Shown here one piece after another: positions 59,982 through 64,000 of a DNA stretch of 64,000 nucleotides. The notes under the pieces are model-generated. The model saw only the letters and a program-made list of their open reading frames with translations, did no database searches and was not told the DNA's origin. Made by a program: the position numbers and the translations under genes. This DNA is from Microbispora rosea (GTDB lineage: Bacteria; Actinomycetota; Actinomycetes; Streptosporangiales; Streptosporangiaceae): assembly GCF_900156315.1 (NCBI RefSeq), contig NZ_FTNI01000002.1, positions 484,598 through 548,597 on the forward strand, given 5' to 3'. Position 1 is the first letter of the stretch; every line of letters starts with the position of its first letter.

Positions 59982-62326
59982 AGCGCCAGCTCCGGCTTGA
60001 GGCGGCGCATCGACCACGTACGACCGCGGTGGACGGCGAGCACGGTGAGGGCGAGACCGAGGGCGACGAACGCGGACAGCACGCCGCAAGCCTGCCACAC
60101 CACGGTGGTGTCGCCACCGCTGACGAGGCGGCGCATCGCCGACACCACCCAGCTCATCGGCAGCCACGGTGAGATGGCCTGGAAGAACCCGGGGGACGTC
60201 TCGATCGGATAGGTGCCCGCCGACGAGGTGAGCTGCAGCATGAGCAGCGCCAGCACCGCCACCCGTCCGGGCGGCCCGAGCAGCGCGTTGACCGCCTGCA
60301 CGACGGCGAGGAAGGCCGCCGTGACCAGCACCAGGAAGGCCGCCGTCCCCGGCCAGTCGGCCGCCTCCAGCCCCAGTCCGAAGCGCAGCACGGCGAGCAG
60401 CACCGCCACCTGGAGCGTCCCCATCGCGACCCCCGGCAGCCAGCCCGCGAGGGCCGTGCGCCACGCCGGCGCCGACCCGGCGAGCAGGCGCGGGTTGAGC
60501 GGCCGCAGCAGCATGTACGTCACCATCGCGCCGACCCACAACGCGAGCGGCACGAAGAACGGCGCGAACCCGGTCCCGTAGTTGGGCACCTCGTTGTCCA
60601 CCTCGGTGGCGAGCCGGACGGGGTCGCTCATCATGTCCGTACGGCTGTCGCGCTCCCGGGCGCCGTAGTCGGGGATCTGCGCGGCACCGTCGCCGAGCTT
60701 GCCGGCCAGCTCGCCCGAGCCGTCGGTCAGCTTGACCAGCCCGGAGCCGAGCCTGCCGGCCCCCCGCTGCAGCGTGCCGATGCCGTCGTCGAGCTTGCCC
60801 GCACCGGAGGCGAGCGAGGCGAGCCCGGTGTTGAGGCCGGTCGCTCCGTCGTCGAGCCTGGCCAGGCCGGTGGAAAGGCTCCGCGCGCCGTCGCCGAGCG
60901 TGCCGAGGCCGCGCGACAGTGAGGAGGCCCCGTCCAGCGCCTTGCCCGCGCCGTCGCGGAGGCCGGACGCTCCGCCGGACAGTCGCCTGAGCCCCTTGTC
61001 CAGCTGGTTGAACGTGTCGCGGGCCTCGTCCAGCGCGCTGCCGAGGCCGGGCGCGGCGGCGGCCAGCTCGCGCGCGTCGTCCGCCACCGTCCGCGCCGTA
61101 CGGGCGAGGCCGTCAAGCCTGCCCTCCTGGGTGCCGAGGCGGTCCTGCAGCCGTCCGGCGGCCGACGCGAGGTCGCCTGCCGACCCGGCGGCCCGCTCGA
61201 CCAGCGCGCGCAGCTCGGGGTCGGCGTCGGGATGGGTGCTCAGCCAGCGCTGGACGGCCCGCAGGTCCTGCCTGGCCGTGCCCGCCGAGCCCTGCACCTC
61301 CCGGGGCAGGCCGTCGAGCGCGTCGGCGAAGCCGTCGGCGCCCTCCGCGAGGGTGAGCGCGGCCTGCCGGATGCGGTCGCCGTTCTTCTCCAGCACGGGA
61401 GCGTACGTGTCGGCCGCCCGGTTGACGGTGGGAGACAGGGCGTGCACCTGGCGGTAGACCTCGCGGTTGCCCTCGGCCAGTTGCGCCGCCCCCTTGCCGA
61501 GCGCGGACAGGCCCTCGCGGAGGTCGGCCGCGCCCCTGGCCGCCTTCGACAGGCCGGCGGACAGGGAGGCCGAGCCGGTCCTGGCCTGGTGGAGCCCGGT
61601 CGTCAGCCGCTTCGACCCGCTGTACAGGGCGTCCGCTCCGGACGACAGCTTCCCGGTCGCGTCCTGCGCGGACCCGAGCCCCTTGGCGAGCGAGGCGGCG
61701 CCGTCGCTCGCGGCGGCGGCCCCGTCGTGCAACCGGCCGGCGCCGCCGGCCGCCTGAGCGGTCTTGTCGTGCAGTTCGCCGAAGGACAGGAAGACCTGGT
61801 CCAGGTAGTCCTTGACCGCGCTGCGCCCGGCCGCCTCCTTGACCTCGCGGAACACGGCGTCCGAGATCGTCCCCATGATGTAGCTGCGCCCGGTGTCCAC
61901 CCGTACGCCGAGCTGGGCCGGGCGCGGCGTGCCGTCGCCGGACGGCGAGGCGAGGTCGGCGCTGAAGTCGCCCGGGATCGTGAGCGACAGGTAGTAACGG
62001 CCCTCGCGGACGCCCCTGTCGGCCTCCGCCGCGTCGACCCGGTACCAGGCGAAGACCTTGCGCTGCTCCAGTTCGGCGGCGAGTTCACGGCCCGCGTCCA
62101 CCGTGCTCGGCGGGCCGCCCGCCGCGCCGGCGGCGGTGGCGGGACGGTCCTCCACGACGAGGGCCACCGGCACGCGGTCCAGGTTCGCCTGGGGATCCCA
62201 GAACGACCACAGGTAGAGCCCGGCGTACAGCAGCGGCAGCATGACCACGGCGACCAGCGCGGCCCTGGTGAGCCGCGAGCGCAGGAACCTGCGCAGTTCG
62301 AGCCGGCCGGGGGAGGGGACCCTCAT
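59978..62326 (-). CDS. YhgE/Pip-type membrane protein (ABC-2-like permease with long coiled extracellular domain)
   Basis: 782 residues from ATG 62326 (AGGAG 8 bases upstream; overlaps the ATPase stop as ATGA). One N-terminal helix (ALVAVVMLPLLYAGLYLWSF), a large extracellular domain (about 45-530) rich in heptad-like repeats (LSSGADALYSGSKRLTTGL, LGDGARSLSTGLARLDDGATGLNTGLASLASGAGKLDDG in parts), then five to six helices at the C terminus. Family members are linked to phage infection (Pip), type VII-like secretion and export of wall components. Function here unknown. Confidence 0.85.
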   Translation of the reverse strand: MRVPSPGRLELRRFLRSRLTRAALVAVVMLPLLYAGLYLWSFWDPQANLDRVPVALVVEDRPATAAGAAGGPPSTVDAGRELAAELEQRKVFAWYRVDAAEADRGVREGRYYLSLTIPGDFSADLASPSGDGTPRPAQLGVRVDTGRSYIMGTISDAVFREVKEAAGRSAVKDYLDQVFLSFGELHDKTAQAAGGAGRLHDGAAAASDGAASLAKGLGSAQDATGKLSSGADALYSGSKRLTTGLHQARTGSASLSAGLSKAARGAADLREGLSALGKGAAQLAEGNREVYRQVHALSPTVNRAADTYAPVLEKNGDRIRQAALTLAEGADGFADALDGLPREVQGSAGTARQDLRAVQRWLSTHPDADPELRALVERAAGSAGDLASAAGRLQDRLGTQEGRLDGLARTARTVADDARELAAAAPGLGSALDEARDTFNQLDKGLRRLSGGASGLRDGAGKALDGASSLSRGLGTLGDGARSLSTGLARLDDGATGLNTGLASLASGAGKLDDGIGTLQRGAGRLGSGLVKLTDGSGELAGKLGDGAAQIPDYGARERDSRTDMMSDPVRLATEVDNEVPNYGTGFAPFFVPLALWVGAMVTYMLLRPLNPRLLAGSAPAWRTALAGWLPGVAMGTLQVAVLLAVLRFGLGLEAADWPGTAAFLVLVTAAFLAVVQAVNALLGPPGRVAVLALLMLQLTSSAGTYPIETSPGFFQAISPWLPMSWVVSAMRRLVSGGDTTVVWQACGVLSAFVALGLALTVLAVHRGRTWSMRRLKPELAL

Positions 62327-63147
62327 CGACGTGCTCCTGTCTCCGCCTCGTCGCGGCGCGCCGACCCGGTCTCGTCCCCGGCGCCGGGTGGCTGCGGAGG
62401 CGCCGGGGGAGGGGGAGTGGGCGCGGGAGCGGGCAGCGGCAGCAGCGCCGTGGCCGCGCCGGTCGCCTCCTCGGCGTCGGTGCACGCCGCGACGACGGTG
62501 AGCCCCTGGTCGGCCAGGCCGCGCAGGACGTCCCACAGCTCACGCCGCCTGTCCGCGGGGATGCCGGTGCCGGCGTCGTCGACGAGGAGCAGGCCCGGCT
62601 GGTCGAGCAGGGCGAGCGCGACGCCCAGCCGCACCGCCTGGTCCCGGCTGAGCTCCCTGGCCAGGGTCCGGTCGCCCTGCGCCAGCGCGTCCGGATCGAG
62701 CCCGGCGTGGGCGAGCGCCGACCGCGCGGCGTCCGGGTGCCGCCTGCGCCACAGGAACCCGTGCGGGCGCAGCCGCTCCTGCAGGTGCTCCCGCACGGTC
62801 AGTGCGTCGTCGAACGCGTTCACCTCTGTGAAGAGCCCGAGGGCGGCGATCCGCCTGATCCCGCGGGGCCTCGCCAGGCCGCCGACGGTGAGCGTCCCCT
62901 CGGCGGGCTTCATCCGTCCCGCGAGGGTGAGCAGCAGGCTCGTACGGCCGCTGCCGGCCTCGCCCGTGACGACGGTCAGCGTCCCGGGGGCCGCGTGCAG
63001 GGAGACGTGCCGGTAGACCCAGCCGTGACCACCTCGCACGCCCAGCTCCCGCGCCTCCACCTCGACACCGCGGAACACACCGCCGCGCGCACCCCCGGAC
63101 ACGCTGGCTGAGGGGGTGGCGACGTCCTCGGTCCGCCCGGCATCCAC
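62323..63147 (-). CDS. ABC-type ATPase with non-canonical catalytic motifs
   Basis: 274 residues from GTG 63147 (GGAGG 6 bases upstream); the frame is open further to 63213. Order of motifs is that of an ABC ATPase, but Walker A is GEAGSGRTS (Arg for the invariant Lys), the signature is LSRDQAVRLGVAL instead of LSGGQ, and Walker B is LLLVDDAGTG with Asp for the catalytic Glu. Weak or no ATP hydrolysis is expected. The C terminus is Pro/Ala-rich (about 40 residues). Translationally coupled to the YhgE/Pip-type permease gene. Confidence 0.82.
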   Translation of the reverse strand: MDAGRTEDVATPSASVSGGARGGVFRGVEVEARELGVRGGHGWVYRHVSLHAAPGTLTVVTGEAGSGRTSLLLTLAGRMKPAEGTLTVGGLARPRGIRRIAALGLFTEVNAFDDALTVREHLQERLRPHGFLWRRRHPDAARSALAHAGLDPDALAQGDRTLARELSRDQAVRLGVALALLDQPGLLLVDDAGTGIPADRRRELWDVLRGLADQGLTVVAACTDAEEATGAATALLPLPAPAPTPPPPAPPQPPGAGDETGSARRDEAETGARR

Positions 63148-63167
63148 GTCCGTCCTCCATTCTTTGA

Positions 63168-63181
63168 ACTGACCAGTCGGT
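63168..63181. promoter_or_regulatory. Candidate TetR operator upstream of the ABC operon
   Basis: ACTGACCAGTCGGT, an imperfect dyad (ACTGA/CCAGT and GACC/GGT) 21 bases before the ATPase start. It resembles sites of TetR repressors that control drug-type ABC operons. Confidence 0.4.
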
Positions 63182-63487
63182 GCAAAAGAGTACGCCGAGG
63201 AGATCTCGCCCATGCCTCGTCACGGTGTGATTTCCCCGACACGAGGCGAGGGCCGGTGAGCGGTGACCGGGTCTCGCAGTTGCGGCGGAAGGGGATCGTC
63301 GGCGAAGCGGTGCGGCTCTTCCGGCGTGCCTGTGTTTCATGAAAATTTCACCGGCGAGCGCCGGGCGCGCCCTGTCGGGCCCCCGTCTCACCTGCCGGAA
63401 TCGGCGGGTGTCGGACCGCCTCGTCAACCGGCCGACACGTGGCATTGACCCGGATTCCCGAGGTCCGTAATTTTGGCCACGTTCCGG

Positions 63488-63514
63488 TTCATGGATGTTG
63501 TTCACATCCATGAA
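63488..63514. promoter_or_regulatory. Perfect 11-bp inverted repeat upstream of the lectin gene
   Basis: TTCATGGATGT (63488-63498) and ACATCCATGAA (63504-63514) with a 5-base loop, 76 bases before the lectin start. Its AT-richer composition stands out; a repressor operator is the simplest reading. Confidence 0.55.
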
Positions 63515-63589
63515 TACCTCAGCGGGACCAGGAGTGGCGCCGCCACCACCTCGGTCAGGGGTCCTGCACGACCTGCGAGGAGCTCGGCT

Positions 63590-64000
63590 TTGAGAAGGAG
63601 TACCAGAACCGGAGTCGGGGTGATCGGCACCGTGATCGGCACCGTGGCCGGGGTCGCCGCCCTGGTCGGCGGGGTCTTCGTCGGCGTCTCCAGCGCGGCG
63701 CCCAGTGCCGGACCCAGTGCGGGCGCCTACCGGATCGTGAACGGCGCCAGCGGCCTGTGCCTCACCGTCCCGGGCGGCAGCACCTCCGACGGCGTGCAGC
63801 TCACCGTTTCCAGCTGCAACGGCGCGAGCAACCAGACCTGGAACCTGTCGGCCCAGGGCAGCGGCTTCCGCCTGGCCGCCGCCAACAGCGGCAAATGCGC
63901 CGGCGTCAAGGACGCCTCCACCTCCGCCGGCAAGGCCGTCCAGCAGGAGTCGTGCACCGGCTCCTCCTCCCAGACCTGGGAGCCGACCGCCTCCGGCTCC
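63590..64000 (+). CDS. Secreted ricin-type beta-trefoil lectin-domain protein (3' end outside window)
   Basis: 137 codons seen from TTG 63590 (GAGGAG 7 bases upstream); no ATG or better start fits. Signal peptide MRRSTRTGVGVIGTVIGTVAG with a hydrophobic core ending near VSSAAPSAG. Then a ricin B-type unit: YRIVNGASGLCLTVPGG, VQLTVSSCNGASNQTWNL, GKCAGVKDAS and QQESCTGSSSQTWEP (the QxW motif twice, paired Cys). Likely binds polysaccharides outside the cell; a catalytic domain may follow beyond the window. Confidence 0.8.
   Translation, partial: MRRSTRTGVGVIGTVIGTVAGVAALVGGVFVGVSSAAPSAGPSAGAYRIVNGASGLCLTVPGGSTSDGVQLTVSSCNGASNQTWNLSAQGSGFRLAAANSGKCAGVKDASTSAGKAVQQESCTGSSSQTWEPTASGS

Larger units (their letters stand above)
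63148..63589. other. Divergent intergenic region, 442 bp
   Basis: It holds the promoter of the ABC operon with a TetR-like site at its left end and an 11-bp inverted repeat upstream of the lectin gene. No gene recognised. Confidence 0.5.

Overview
The window is GC-rich (about 70%) chromosomal DNA from a filamentous actinomycete. Gene order (ftsE-ftsX-smpB-PBP-like-ssrA), the large NAD-glutamate dehydrogenase, many GTG/TTG starts, leaderless promoters and abundant secreted hydrolases fit Streptosporangiales better than Streptomyces. That placement is inference from gene content; there is no rRNA gene to settle it.

Positions 1-15.4 kb are conserved core: a polysaccharide deacetylase/glycosyltransferase, tryptophan 2,3-dioxygenase, NAD-glutamate dehydrogenase, a lipoprotein, prfB, then ftsE-ftsX-smpB, a penicillin-binding-protein-like lipoprotein that has lost its catalytic motifs, and ssrA (tmRNA). 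The 3' end of ssrA marks the left edge of an accessory region (about 15.4-27.7 kb). This region holds an integrase broken by an in-frame amber codon and a missing catalytic end, a toxin-antitoxin pair, two HxlR regulators with recognisable operator-like sites, an MFS exporter, two isochorismatase-like genes (one decayed), a FrnE/DsbA-like protein and several gene wrecks. The two halves of one phosphatidylserine synthase gene lie 5.5 kb apart, with a histidine-kinase scrap and a chimeric SDR at the breakpoints. A perfect 21-bp-stem terminator closes the region.

Positions 27.8-41 kb carry a UTRA-only protein, an adenosine/aminodeoxyfutalosine deaminase-like enzyme, a lipoprotein HtrA protease, a two-domain acyl-CoA dehydrogenase, an intergenic repeat cluster, an alpha-lytic-type protease, a LysR regulator, a nitronate-monooxygenase-type oxidoreductase, a DUF89 phosphatase, and a MerR regulator co-transcribed with a serine hydrolase from a textbook MerR promoter.

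Positions 40.7-48 kb hold a catabolic island: echA19-like diverging from fadD / Rv3521-like / ltp4 / ltp3 / fadD19-like. In Mycobacterium and Rhodococcus this set serves sterol side-chain degradation, especially of C24-branched sterols. KstR-like boxes lie in the divergent promoter and upstream of the nitronate monooxygenase gene. No ring-degradation genes are in view.

Positions 48-64 kb: a TIM-barrel/membrane-protein pair, a LysE exporter, a second methionine aminopeptidase divergent from a leaderless XRE regulator, a small Calx-beta-like secreted protein, a Tat-exported serine hydrolase, a LysR/threonine-dehydratase pair, a VWA/solute-binding fusion with a coiled-coil partner, an Rpn-like nuclease with internal tandem repeats, a TetR-regulated YhgE/Pip-type ABC system with a degenerate ATPase, and the start of a secreted ricin-type lectin.
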